Below the pieces are notes generated by a model that had not been told where the DNA came from, made no database searches, and saw nothing but the letters and a program-made list of their open reading frames with translations. A stretch of DNA of 64,000 nt from Fennellomyces sp. T-0311 (lineage: Eukaryota > Mucoromycota > Mucoromycetes > Mucorales > Lichtheimiaceae): NCBI GenBank assembly GCA_025266875.1, contig JALLLT010000026.1, positions 248,001 to 312,000 of the forward strand, given 5' to 3'. Each line of letters starts with the position of its first letter. Within the stretch, counting starts at the first letter, position 1. The position numbers and the translations under genes were made by a program. Of this stretch, positions 47,301-57,949 are shown one piece after another.

Positions 47301-47402
47301 ACAGCAGTTACCCGGAGTATCCAGAATGGAGCCGAACTTGGTCGAATACGCGAAATGATGCATGATAATTTCCAAGGTGATATCGATTGCCGTGTCCAAT
47401 AA
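44397..47402 (+). CDS. WD40-repeat protein of the DCAF6/NRIP type
   Basis: Probable CUL4-DDB1 substrate adaptor. N-terminal WD repeats span several exons: HGHDGCVNTLYWSHGGDKL, SGSDDTMVCVWL, FSAKFMPKSSDSVIVTAAGD and YTCHRDRAKRIALQDNPYE. A DYGKYGLDLNTISINK block and DDYIYLHDRRMVG follow. After SKHVTACKF, an intron (about 45496-45546) precedes FIGSWSTDGIFLFNIHDSP. A long acidic, Ser/Asp-rich insert (about 46130-46870) carries three 15-nt tandem repeats. Two C-terminal WD repeats end the protein (YIVSGSDDGCAFVWEK, GHPSNPTMAISGIDNTI). This split of WD repeats around a disordered acidic insert is the DCAF6 arrangement. Start chosen at the first ATG, MSSTIQQCLRDREQF. Confidence 0.88.
46721..46765 (+). 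repeat. three 15-bp coding tandem repeats
   Basis: GACAACGATATTGAC is repeated three times (last copy one base different), coding Asp-Asn-Asp-Ile-Asp in the acidic insert of the WD40 protein. Confidence 0.9.
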
Positions 47403-47890
47403 AATCTGTACATATATCAGCGCTCGTTGTTTATGACACTTGACCACTTGTTGTTGATCAGCGGGAAACAATGGGCAAAAGGTCGAATTTATATTTGTAA
47501 CACAAACTCTCCTCCAATTGGAAAGGAAAAAGGTGAAACAAGGGAAACATGTCTTAATAACCCAAGAACATTCTTTGACATGACAACATTTTTCCATGGG
47601 TACCTTGATTTCCATGGAAAGTTCAAATGCATGGCAACAAAGTAGACTTGACAACTTTGCAGTGAACACACACTTTTATATACAAACTTACAGTGAACCA
47701 GCCAAGGCTCTTTTTTTTTGTTGTTTTTGAAGCCAAGTCAGCTATTCGCCGCCTTAATTTTTTTTTACACCAAAGAAGAGAAAAAAAAACCTTTGACTTT
47801 TCACTCAACGTTGTCGGGCACACGGTAGAAGGAGTAACAAAAAAGCGCGCTTTAATTAACAACAACAACGATTCTGGGGCGCATTGGTCG
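47403..47890. other. intergenic spacer and promoter of the PHD gene
   Basis: No gene. Contains TTCCATGG twice around 47592-47620 as an inverted pair and several poly-T/poly-A runs just before the PHD gene start. Confidence 0.5.
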
Positions 47891-49716
47891 ATGAAAAAAA
47901 GAGACACATCTTTATCCGACTCTGATATATCGTTGCAATTGTCTGATGCGTCACCGTTATCGTCTGATTCTTTCAGCGAAGAAGACGAAGATCATGCTCA
48001 TGGACGATTTCCGGATATGAACGACAAGAAGAAAAAGAAGAAAGAGGAATATTGTATATGTCGCAAAGGTTATGACGGCAAAGAATTCATGATCGCTTGC
48101 GATGGTTGTCAAGGTAATAATAATATTGTTTTTTTTTTGCACACTGTTTGCTGAAAAAAAATATCCTTTCATAGAATGGTTCCACGGACGTTGCGTCGAT
48201 GTAAAACCAAAATCTATCGTTGGACAATACTTTTGTGCTGCATGCACAGCGAAGAAAGAACAAGCTGAAAAGAAGGGGCGCAAGGGCAAAGGTTAGCAAC
48301 ATGTCTATTTCGTTTTTTTTTTACTAACAAGCCTAAAATATAAAAAAAGGACGAAATAAGAAAGGTCGTCGGAAAAAGGAACCTGTCAAGTTACCCGAAG
48401 TACGAATCTCTTTATCACGCGAAGAAGAGGATCTGGATGATATTTGTCCGGTATGCGATACCGAATGTACTTGCGGAGCAGCAGGTTCGATCGATGTGGA
48501 GGAGGAGGAAGAAAAGGCGGTGGCAACGGATGTTTGGAAAGTGGAGGATGATGACAAGGTGGTTGTCGTTGAAGGTTTTGAAGAAGAATCAAAAACACCT
48601 CGACGAAAGCCGAAAAAGAAAAAGCCAACGAAATCACTACCACTACCACCACCATCACCATCTCCACCTGCTATATCCGAAGATGACGATGACGACGACT
48701 CACTTGTCTTGTTATCCGATGGTCGGACCGATATTGAAAGCAGAACAACCGGCTCCTGCAACTCGAGTATTCATATTGACTCGGGCGACGATGAGGATAT
48801 GGAGAAGCTGGAAGAACAGGCCATCATCGAGGATGTGATGCAGCATGAAAGCACTGAATTTATCCAAGACGATCAAGACGAGGACGATGAAGATAGTGAT
48901 GATGAGGCTTATTACTACTATGCTGAAAGCGATAACGATCAAGAGAGCGACAATCAAGAAATCGAGAACGAGTATCACGCGTACCACCGATGGTCATCCT
49001 CGGAAGAAAGCGACGATGAAGATGAAGACGAAGTCTATCACCAGCAGCAAGACGATGCAACATCGCAAACAACCGATGACAATGGTGTATTGTTTGACAG
49101 TATTGCGGCAGCATTTATGCAGATACTGGCACCGCTGACGGACACCAACCACGTGGATTTGGCGGCATTGGGATTGGGCACGGATGACATGGGACGACGG
49201 CCGTCGTTACCTAGTAGTGCAGTATCTGCGCATGGTACAGACGAATTCGAAGCATTGAGTGCGCTATTACCGCAAGCGCAACTGGAGGTTGTCAAAGAAG
49301 AGCCCGAAGAAGAAGATTCATTATCGGCATTGGCGACTGCGGCAGCTGCAGCATTAACTCAACAAAATTTCCAAGAACAGCTGATTGATCTCGTATCCGA
49401 AACCGCAGCGTTGCAGGATGACAGCCATAAGCGAAGTGCGACACCTACAATGTCAACGACGGAAGCTAAGAAACGACGAGTATCCGAAAGTTGCAGTTCA
49501 AGCAGTTCACCGGTTGAAGGAAGCAGTGAGCCTGTATCTATGGATGAGCTTGTTGACACGTCGCAATTATACACACAGTCTTCGTCCAGATCACCATCGC
49601 CGGGTCCTGACGAACTAGATACCCGATTGTCGCGTGACCTGTCCCGTTGGCAGCGCGTCCCCATCGGTGCATTCCGTCTAATGCGGTCAAAAAATAAGCT
49701 TTGGCTGGAACGCTAA
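47891..49716 (+). CDS. PHD-finger nuclear protein (Spp1/CXXC1-like finger)
   Basis: Three exons. The start is MKKRDTSLSDSDISLQ. The PHD finger (about residues 53-105) reads EYCICRKGYDGKEFMIACD-GCQ, then after a 63-bp intron EWFHGRCVDVKP and YFCAACTAKK. It has the Cys4-His-Cys3 ligands and the Trp expected of a methyl-lysine reader of H3K4me. After a second intron comes a basic stretch (KKGRRKKEP), a second Cys cluster (ICPVCDTECTCG), long acidic Asp/Glu-rich disorder, and a C-terminal motif (WQRVPIGAFRLMRSK). The finger resembles Spp1/CXXC1 of the COMPASS complex, but the rest does not clearly match, so a general PHD protein is safer. Confidence 0.85.
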
Positions 49717-49825
49717 AGATAAATACTGTAGATTTTCGTTTCCCCTCCCCTTCCGCATTGTACAGAACCAGAAAAAAAGTTTTTCTTTTTCCTTTGTAAA
49801 CAAATACATCTTTATACATTTACAT

Positions 49826-50201
49826 TCATTTTTCTGCCTGCTGTTGCTGCTGTTGTTCTCTGTATTGTCTCCATCGTTCCTCACGTTGTGCCTTCATGCT
49901 TTCCAAAGAGCTTCGTACCTCCTCTGACGTCGTTGGCGGTTTCTATTTTTTCAAAGGTTAAAGCTTGAGGTTTGCAAAAGTAATTGGGTTCTTACATAGG
50001 TAGTTTCGTAATCGGGCCAGAAACGAATGCCTTTGACATGCTTGTCATAGAAATCAGGTCCACCAAAGTAGAGCATGACGCCTACTGGGAAAAATACATA
50101 GAATCCAAACTGGATAGGACATGTAAGCTTCGGTTCAAAAGCTAATCATCGATTCACTTGATCGACTCACCTTTACGACTTCCAGCCGAGGGCCTCCCAT
50201 T
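49826..50201 (-). CDS. PET100: Pet100, cytochrome c oxidase assembly factor
   Basis: Small inner-mitochondrial-membrane chaperone for complex IV assembly. Three exons (50201-50172, 50109-49996, 49942-49826) encode 86 residues. MGGPRLEVVK is followed by one hydrophobic segment (FGFYVFFPVGVMLYFGG) and the conserved PDFYDKHVKGIRFWPDYE, then PPTTSEEVRSSLE and a Gln-rich basic tail. Length, domain order and the MGGPRLEVFKFG-type start match the family closely. It is transcribed divergently from SART1, 155 bp apart. Confidence 0.95.
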
Positions 50202-50355
50202 ATGCTAGCGAAATAAGTACACAAAGCCACTGTTGTCAAGGTTACCCTCAGGCCATTTACTTCCTGGATATTTCAAGTTCCGTCTGAAATTATTCCTTCT
50301 CTGCAAGCGCTTTAAGGCTGCGGTTGTTCTCTCTCGTTTTTCGATAATTTGTGTC

Positions 50356-52517
50356 ATGGCTGATTCCATTTCACTTGAAGAGACAAAGTACGTGCATGCG
50401 TTATGAGAGACTGTACGCAAAGAAAACTCATTGACACGGTAACAGTGCATTGCGAGCCAAACTGGGTCTCCCAGCTTTAGGTGGAGACGATGACGCAGAA
50501 GAAGTGGTTGATCAAGACACGCAGGCCTACGAAAATTACCAAAAGCAAAAGCAACAAGAAAACAAAGCAAAGCAAGAACAAGAAATCAGAGACAAAATCG
50601 AAAGGTGAGACAATCACACGCTGTCGCTTTTTGATTGAGTAAACTAATCCGTCTGTTAGATCCAAAAATCGCAAAAAAGAATTAGCCAAACTCAAAGGCA
50701 AAGGTCTTGGTGAAGCGGGTGGCGATGAAGACGACGATGCATTATCTTGGATTCGCAAATCACGAAAACGAGAAAAAGAATTAGCAGCGCGACGAGCGAA
50801 AGAACAAGCCGAAATGGATGAAGAATTCGCCAACTACGATGCCAACGATCTGTCCGGCTTGAAAGTTGCGCATGACATTTCCGAGTTTACGGAAGGTGGC
50901 GAAACGATTCTCACATTAAAAGATCGAGGGATTCTCGAAGATGAAGATACCGAAGAATTGACGAACGTCAATCTGGAAGACAAGGAACGACTGCAAAAGA
51001 ATTTGGAAAATAAGAAAAAGAAGCCCGGCTACAACCCTTACGACGACGAAGAGTTTGTGTTGGGCGGCAAGAAGAAGAGCGTGTTGCCGCAGTACGAAGA
51101 CGAACAGGGCCCGCAAGGGTTCCGGATTGGTCAGCAGGGACGCGTCGATCGTAACGACGAACAGCAGACGGTGTCCGAGAAACTCAAAGCGCAGACGTTA
51201 TCATATGAAAAGATGCAGGAGATCAAGGACTATTATACCCAGGATGAAGTCAATCTCAGCTTCAAGAAGCCTAAAAAGAAGAAGAAGAAGGACAAGTTGC
51301 GCAAACGTGTCAAGCAAGACGATGAACCTGTCGTTGAAGAAGAGAAACCGGTCGCTGAAGATGAGAAGCCAAAGCCAGCACCCAGGCCAGCGACCGTAGA
51401 TACCGATATTAGTTTTGTGGACGATGATGATTTGCAAATGGCGCTTTCGAGGACTCGAAGAGCAGCCAATCGACAGCGAGAAAAGAAAACCAAACGCATG
51501 ACGGTGGAGGAGATTGCGCAGAGTATCGCTGCGGACCGAAGTCAGCGCACCAATGAAGAGGAGGAAGAGCAGCAAGAGGGATTGGTGCTTTCGGAAATGA
51601 CTGAATTCGTCAATTCGCTTGGCACCGATGCCGTATTCACACCTCGAGAGCCAGCTCGGTCGGTTCGAGAAGCACAAGCAGCGGCCGCAGCAGCAGAGGA
51701 ATCCGTAGGCTCAACAGCCGTCACCATGGAAGAAGTACCCGATGAATCCATACAAGAAGAAGAAGAACAATCAACCACACCCCCGCATGCACCAGTAGAA
51801 CCAGCACAAGAAGAATCAGCCATCATGGAAGAGCCTCTCGTTAGCCGAGGTATGGCTGCCACATTATCGCTGCTGAGCCAAAAGGGGTTCGTGGCCAAAC
51901 CAACACAAGAGCAAATCCAACGCGATCGAGACCAAGCGGAGCGTATGCGATGGATTGCGGAACAGAAGAAACTGGATGTACAACGCGAACGCGAACGACA
52001 GCAGGATCGATTACGGCAACGGGAGCGTGATGCGCGGAGTGGTGGACGCGATCGAGAACGGGCGAGGGAACGGGAACGCGAACGAGAGCGAGAAAAGGAG
52101 CTTGAAGAACGAGAAGCGATGCGTGAATTTGAAAAACGTATGGAAGAATACAAGCCGGATGTCAAGTTGGAATACTTTGATGAGCATGGTCATCAAATGA
52201 ATACCAAGGAGGCTTTCCGATTCATGTCGCACAAGTTCCATGGCAAAACGTCAGGCAAGACCAAGACGGAAAAGCGCATGCAGAAACTCGAGGAAGAGCT
52301 CAAGTTGAACATGATGAGCAATAACGATACTCCGTTGAATTTGGCTACAAAGTTGTTGGAGCGTCAGCAGCGGACAGGCAATGCCCACGTTGTCCTCAGC
52401 GTGGGTAATCGCGGTGTCGTGGCTCCTACCATGCCTGCCGACTTGGCTGCCGAATCATCCAAGAAACGACCGCGTGCCAACAGCGATGAAGGTACCAGCG
52501 ACAAGAAACGGAAATAA
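50356..52517 (+). CDS. SART1/Snu66, U4/U6.U5 tri-snRNP spliceosomal protein
   Basis: Exons 50356-50387, 50446-50604 and 50660-52517. The N-terminus MADSISLEETNALRAKLGL matches the family's SLSLEETNKLR start. The middle carries WIRKSRKREKELAARRA, DLSGLKVAHDISEF and GGETILTLKDRGIL, all conserved SART1 blocks. A region with charged coiled-coil (ERARERERERER-type) and FVNSLGTD-like LSEMTEFVNSL follows, then the C-terminal Snu66 core YFDEHGHQMNTKEAFRFMS and a short HGKTSGKTKTEKRM segment. In the tri-snRNP it bridges snRNP subunits before spliceosome activation. The intron-rich genes nearby fit an organism with an active spliceosome. The frame is intact. Confidence 0.95.
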
Positions 52518-52567
52518 ACAAAACAATTTTTTTTTTGCAAGTAGATAAACAAAATGAATGGTATTAT

Positions 52568-54385
52568 TTACAGTGCTCCAGTGGTAAAGGATGGTGATGG
52601 GGGTGACGGGGTAGGGGTGGGTAAAAGTGTGTAGTTATCATCCGGTGTTCGAAGCGTGGTGTCCGAGAGATTCCTTTCATCGTCAGCCATGCGGATTCGA
52701 ACCGCTTGCGGCAGCGGCGATATCGTGGCTACTGGATTGTTACACATGAGAGGGCCTGGAGGTGCGCTGGGATGCGGAGACGAGGTGGCGAAGCGCAAGA
52801 GATAGTGCATCATGACTGCCACCCGCGGGTACCGATAAGGTATATACATCTTGGTTTTGTCTGCGTGATCGAGTGTCAGCAGCGGACTGGGCAGAGGGCT
52901 TGGTCCGACGGATTCCAATTGATGAGGGTTCTGGGATGATAATCGATAGATGGCTACCGGCATATACGTGGGTGGAAGGTCATCGCTTGCTCCGAAATCA
53001 TAGCTTGATCGTGAGAACGAGGAACGGCCACGCAGGTGGCGTATGTCGACACAACGAACGGGTATGGTTTTTGCGAGAGGAGGTTCTGTTCGGGTCGCTT
53101 CGTCAATCGAAAAGTCGTATTCGGATGATTCTCGTGTGCATTGTTTGCAATGGTTCATCACCGATATATGGTTCAAGTCTTTTGGTATATTGATTCGCTT
53201 GTATTCATCCACGTAAAACCTGCGCCAGCTTTTGATATGGTCGCTAACAATGGCCGTTACTGTTGGATCTGAAAAGAAAATGGCTGTCACCAGAACGCCT
53301 AGTACACCGTTAAGCCATCTTTCATGCGACCACAGGGTGTGGTTCTTATTTTGTACCTTCCATGCATTGAAATACGACAGCAAACATGGCGAGTTCAAAG
53401 GGTGCTTTGGCGCCTTGGGTAAATACCAAAGTTTGCGTGATGAATCCCCAAATGTTGGCAATAAATGGTACTATGTACAAAGTGGGGTTAACTTTCATAC
53501 GCCTGAGAGGGATGCAAGTTGCTTTGCTTTTTCACCTATTGGATAGAGAATGCAACGCAAGGCGACTCTGGCTATCAATGCTGAACGGTTTCGCTTTTGA
53601 CCACGCGTGCGATGGACCAGGGCCTTACCGAAATTAACGTGTTGCACTCGTATAAGTTTTGCGGTGGCGATGACGGAGCAGCTGAAGGCAATTATTACGA
53701 GAAACATTAGAAATGAATAGTGCCATATCTTTTTAAAAGCCGGCTTAGTAACAGCTACCGTGGTGCGTGTGTCAACCACCTTACCCACACTTCATCGCCA
53801 CATCGGCTGTGTTCGTAATAGACATCAAACCTAAAGATTCTTTTGTGTTAGACCTACACGCACGCGCAAACACGTGTTGTCGTACCAGCAGGAGAATCTG
53901 CCCTCTGGAGTTACACACGGGTGGTGCATAATCTTGATGGGCATAACGATCGATAGCAAGCTGTACGCGACGATGCAAGTAAAGTAGACAGCTTGGAGAC
54001 GGTACTTGTTGAACTTGCAATTGAGAACAAAGACCAGCAGCAAGTTGACGCCGACAGCGGTGAGGGACCCTGTAGCGAGCATGGCGAAAAACATGGTAAC
54101 GACGCCTGCGGGCAGACAACACTTGGCGTCATCCATGACACAGACGATAATGATATCCATGCAGGAGCCTACGGTATTGGCCATACTGGAAAAGAACACA
54201 CAGCGCAAGGAGACGCGGTCGGACCGATCACGGTAAAACGCGCGAAGGTTGAGGTAAAAGAGTGTGGTAAATAACGACACGCTCAAGGATAAACCTGAGC
54301 AGATCAATGTTGCTTGCTGTAGTTCTGAGAACTGGGCGCTTGTTAGCCCAAAATAGGTCTCCTTCTCGTCTGAAAATTCAGCCAT
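52568..54385 (-). CDS. seven-transmembrane receptor of the fungal cAMP-receptor/Git3-like type
   Basis: MAEFSDEKETYFGLTSAQF begins at 54385. The first exon holds about five hydrophobic helices (ATLICSGLSLSVSLFTTLF, CVFFSSMANTVGSCMDIII, GVVTMFFAMLATGSLTAVG, FTCIVAYSLLSIVMPI) and an extracellular Cys loop (FSCWYDNTC). The second has FLMFLVIIAFSCSVIATAK, and ALIARVALRCILYPI joins after an intron to VPFIANIWGFITQTLVF. A long, Ser/Pro-rich cytoplasmic tail ends at 52568. Helix count and layout suggest a G-protein-coupled nutrient or cAMP-type receptor. Introns lie near 53790-53860, 53470-53530 and 53265-53360. The exact subfamily is uncertain. Confidence 0.75.
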
Positions 54386-54600
54386 ATCATGAAGAAAAAA
54401 AAACTGTTTTCAGAAAGAAGTTTGCTCCCATGGAAAACTGATTAACTTGCAAGGGTTACAGCAGCGTTTACCCGAGACATTGGGTGTATCGAGTGCGCCC
54501 TATGCAGGCTGAACTTTCCAGACGAAATGATTGGCCAAGTCTCAGCTTAAAGACAGCACACGTTGTTCACCACCGCGACATAAAAAAAAGGGGGTTGATC

Positions 54601-55371
54601 ATGTTTGCAGAACTACGGCGGATGAACGCACGGCAGGTAAATGCCAAACAGGCAAAAAGTGGGGATCCTGTTGAATCCAATCCAGATGGCGTCCATTTAG
54701 GTTGCCCTGCAAGTGTTAAACATTATGACGATTGTGTCGACGGCGCTCATGATCTGGAAAGGACTCGCGTTGGCGCTTAACACCGAAAGTCCTATCGTCG
54801 TTGTTCTCAGGTGCCGAATTGAAGCTACTGTATAAGGAGGGTGGTTATTAATAGCAGGATCTAGTGGAAGTATGCGGCCGGGATTTGATCGTGGCGACCT
54901 GCTGGTCCTGTCCCTTCCACCCAACGACCCTGTCGACGTCAATGACATTTGCGTGTTCAAGCTGCCTGGCCGTGATGTGCCCATCGTCCATCGCGTTATC
55001 AAGCTACATGACGAGTAAGGACTGAAAAAGGCCTCTGGGAAAAAATGAAACGGGTTGACTCAGTGAGATCATTAGTGTGGCCACAGGAAAGCAGTACTTG
55101 CTCACCAAGGGCGACAACAATCCTCGCGACGACCGCGGACTGTACGATTACAAGCAGATGTGGATCAACCGCGAGCATGTGGTTGGCAAGGTGAAAGGGT
55201 AAGCTGGGTCCCCTTTTTTTTTGCTACGTGAGCTGTAGTTATTCATCCATGGAGCCGAGTAGATTCGTGCCGTACGTGGGCATGCTTACGATCCTGATGA
55301 ACGACTATCCGTGGATGAAGTTTGCGTTACTAGGCGTTATTGGTCTGTTTGTACTAGTCCATCGAGAATAA
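54601..55371 (+). CDS. SEC11: SEC11 signal peptidase catalytic subunit, copy 1
   Basis: Cleaves signal peptides of secreted proteins in the ER membrane. Exons are 54601-54636, 54701-54810, 54865-55014, 55064-55198 and 55263-55371. The N-terminal helix ([19 protein letters not shown]) is followed by the serine active site [13 protein letters not shown], the His motif [10 protein letters not shown] and the Asp motif [19 protein letters not shown]-terminal hydrophobic segment ([13 protein letters not shown]) ends HRE. The exon 3 acceptor must be GATCTAG to keep the serine motif in frame. A second copy lies inverted at 61169-61932. Confidence 0.95.
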
Positions 55372-55509
55372 AATATTAGGTGGCGTTGCCACGTCGAACT
55401 TTCAACGTTGCACAGCCTTATTGCGTTAATTGAGCGGGTCATCCGTTCCCCCCGTGCCTTTTTTTCTTGTTTTATTTATCACTTACCTTTTTTTTCCAAC
55501 AAAATCTCA

Positions 55510-56400
55510 ATGTCAGATCTCAAGGCACGGTTGGAGGAGCTCAGCTCGACGGCAGAAGATATTGTTGACCGTGTTGGTCAGCCGTTGAAGCCATATATTC
55601 CAGTTATTGGTCGCTTCCTGATTGTGGCGACCTTTCTCGAAGACGCACTTCGAATCAGCACACAATGGGAGGATCAGCTACTGTTCATGGAGCAGCGTCG
55701 TCATTTCCCCTATGGACTTTCGCATCTGTTTCTCGGGTTGAATGTGATTGTATGTGGCGATAGAGAGTTTGAGCAAAAGGCGAGCGAAAATATGTTGACA
55801 AGAGAGAGATAGGTCATGACGGCGGGCTCTGTGATGGTTATCGCCAAGCGACAACAAGACTATGCTGTGTATGGGTTGCTGGGAACGGTTGTTGCGCAAG
55901 CATTGGGCTATGGTCTCGTGTTCAACTTTCAGTTCTTCCTGCGCAACCTCTCGGTCATTGGTGGACTGGTGATGGTGTTGTCGGACTCTTTCAAACAGCA
56001 GCGACCGATGTTTGCCGCACTGCCGCAAATCTCTGAGACGGACAAGCGCACGTACTTGCAGCTGGCGGGGCGCATCCTCCTCATCTTTCTGTTTATTGGC
56101 TCGGCGTTCCACGGCGAATGGTCACTGTCGCGGGTGCTGGTATCGCTTCTGGGACTTGTTGCATGCGTGATGGTGGCTGTGGGATTCAAGGCACGTTGGT
56201 CGGCCATGTTCCTGGTGCTGTTCCTGTCGGTCTTCAACATCCTCATCAACAACTTTTGGTCGGTCAACCACAGTTACTTCAAACGTGACTTTTTAAAGTA
56301 CGACTTTTTCCAGACCCTGTCCACGGTGGGAGGCTTCCTCTTGCTGGTCAACATGGGCCCGGGCGGCTACTCCATCGATGAAAAGAAGAAGGCCTTTTAA
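55510..56400 (+). CDS. SURF4/Erv29 cargo receptor
   Basis: ER-to-Golgi cargo receptor in COPII vesicles. Exon 1 (55510-55749) and exon 2 (55813-56400) are joined by a 63-bp intron and encode 276 residues. MSDLKARLEELSSTAEDIV begins the protein, and ATFLEDALRISTQWEDQL is the family signature. Six or more hydrophobic helices follow, for example GRILLIFLFIGSAFHG and YDFFQTLSTVGGFLLLVNM. The C-terminus SIDEKKKAF carries the dilysine-like ER retrieval signal. It follows SEC11 copy 1 on the same strand, 138 bp downstream, but fungal operons are not expected. Confidence 0.96.
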
Positions 56401-56487
56401 TGTAGCATAATTTGTACCATAGCTTGTATTTGTATCTCCCCTTCCCTCCCTCTGTATATCCTGATGCTGGCCATTTTTAAAAGAAAG

Positions 56488-57674
56488 TTACTCCATTGTC
56501 AGGTGCTTCCGGCGCTGTTCCGTGATTGCCAGCAGGTTGATTATCAGCAGCTTCTCGTGGATCAGTCGCAGCGGCGACGCGGTCTTTTGCCCCTTTAGCA
56601 CACTCACAAAGTCTTGCAGCGTCCATGCCGAGATCAAGTACAGCGATTCCGTCCCAAACCCAAAGTTTCGAAGGCTGTTGCAGATGTTGTTGTTCAGCTG
56701 TATGTGTGTATGCATATGTTGTAGTGAGGCACGTGGTACTGCGATCAAGGCTTTTTTACCTCTTCCGTCAACTCTGCCACCGCCCGTGCCCATTTTTCTG
56801 CAGGTGACCCTGAATCGACCGGCATCTTTCTTATCTTGGAATTCAGTGCCTTTTTTTTCGTCTCACCAGTTTAGCATTGTTGGCGTTCCAAGCAAAACAA
56901 AAAGCGACTTACGGTATCTGCCTTGTTGCGAACGAAAAATACAGGAATGTCGTATTCTAATGCTTTGCGCGCCAGTTTGATATCGCTGGCCATCAGTCGA
57001 TCGGCAAAGACAATAAGCAGTGCATCAAAGGCGCCGAGGCAATGCTCGTGAAAGTACTGTTTGGCACTGGTGGTGACACCGGGCAAATCCCAGAGCATGA
57101 CGGAGGGCAAGAGAGGATGCTTGTACCCTCGTGATTTCTCCACACAACTGTTTGCCTCATGAACCTGCGCGGCACTAATGTGATCATCCGTGTATCCTAA
57201 AAGCCCATTCACTAACGTCGACTAATGCGCAGTTCGTTATCCGTCCATTGCAGCTTCGCAGGCGCCTGCTTTTACCTTGCCTGTGCCTGGGCAGCCGGCG
57301 ATGGCAACGTTGTAGTACGTGACACTATCTAATCCCATCTTTTGACGGGCTTCGTGAAGGTACTCGTTGGTCGGTGGCGATGCGGGAGGTGGGTGACCAA
57401 ACAACACTTCCATCCTCTCCCACATGAAAAAGAACGGTGCTAGCGGTGAGGCAATCACGCCAAACAGAAATCCAAGTGTGCCATCCACCACCAATGACCC
57501 AGTCCCTAGCTCTTCCTTATACGCATACTCATAGGCACCGATAATTGGACAGGCAATCACCACAAACGGAGACACCAGCGTGGTGCCAACTGCTTTAATA
57601 CCTTTCTTTGCATTCTCAACCACCCACAGACGCTCGGCAGTGATGTTGTTTCGTTTGGATTGGCTGGTTCCCAT
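56488..57674 (-). CDS. membrane-anchored P-loop GTPase resembling IRG proteins
   Basis: The start at 57674 gives MGTSQSKRNN, a good N-myristoylation signal (Gly2, Ser6, Lys7); an upstream in-frame ATG at 57722 would hide it. Two hydrophobic stretches follow (VSPFVVIACPIIGAYEY, GTLGFLFGVIASPLAPFFF). G1 is VAIAGCPGTGKSTLVNG, assembled across an intron (about 57196-57280). G3 is VMLWDLPGVTT, and G4 is FFVRNKAD. Two further introns precede a helical C-terminus (ICNSLRNFGFGTESLYLIS). The order and the AGxxGxGKS...WDLPG motifs resemble immunity-related (IRG/p47) GTPases, though a dynamin-like or other septin-unrelated family is possible. Function unknown. Confidence 0.75.
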
Positions 57675-57949
57675 TGAAGCAGAGATAGAGAGAGAGAAAG
57701 AAGAGAAGAGGAAGAGAGGCATGGAGCGCCTTCCATGTATATAAAGGCCCGCTGAGTTTCATGCAGCATGCCCAATTAAGACACGCTTTTTTTTTCTTCT
57801 CGAACGAATGAACTCTAGTCAGTCCAATGCGTCGGATGCCAACGTGTCATCCATACCATTGACAGAAAGGTATTTCTACACACACTCGTGGGAGCGCAAA
57901 GTAAAGCCTTGCTCAACTTTGCATAAGCTCGTCGTCGGCGCCGAGTAAA

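Noticed and set aside
54811..54864. Apparent frame loss between exons 2 and 3 of SEC11 copy 1
   Set aside because: Using the GATCTAG acceptor restores the SGSM active-site motif in frame, so the gene is intact.
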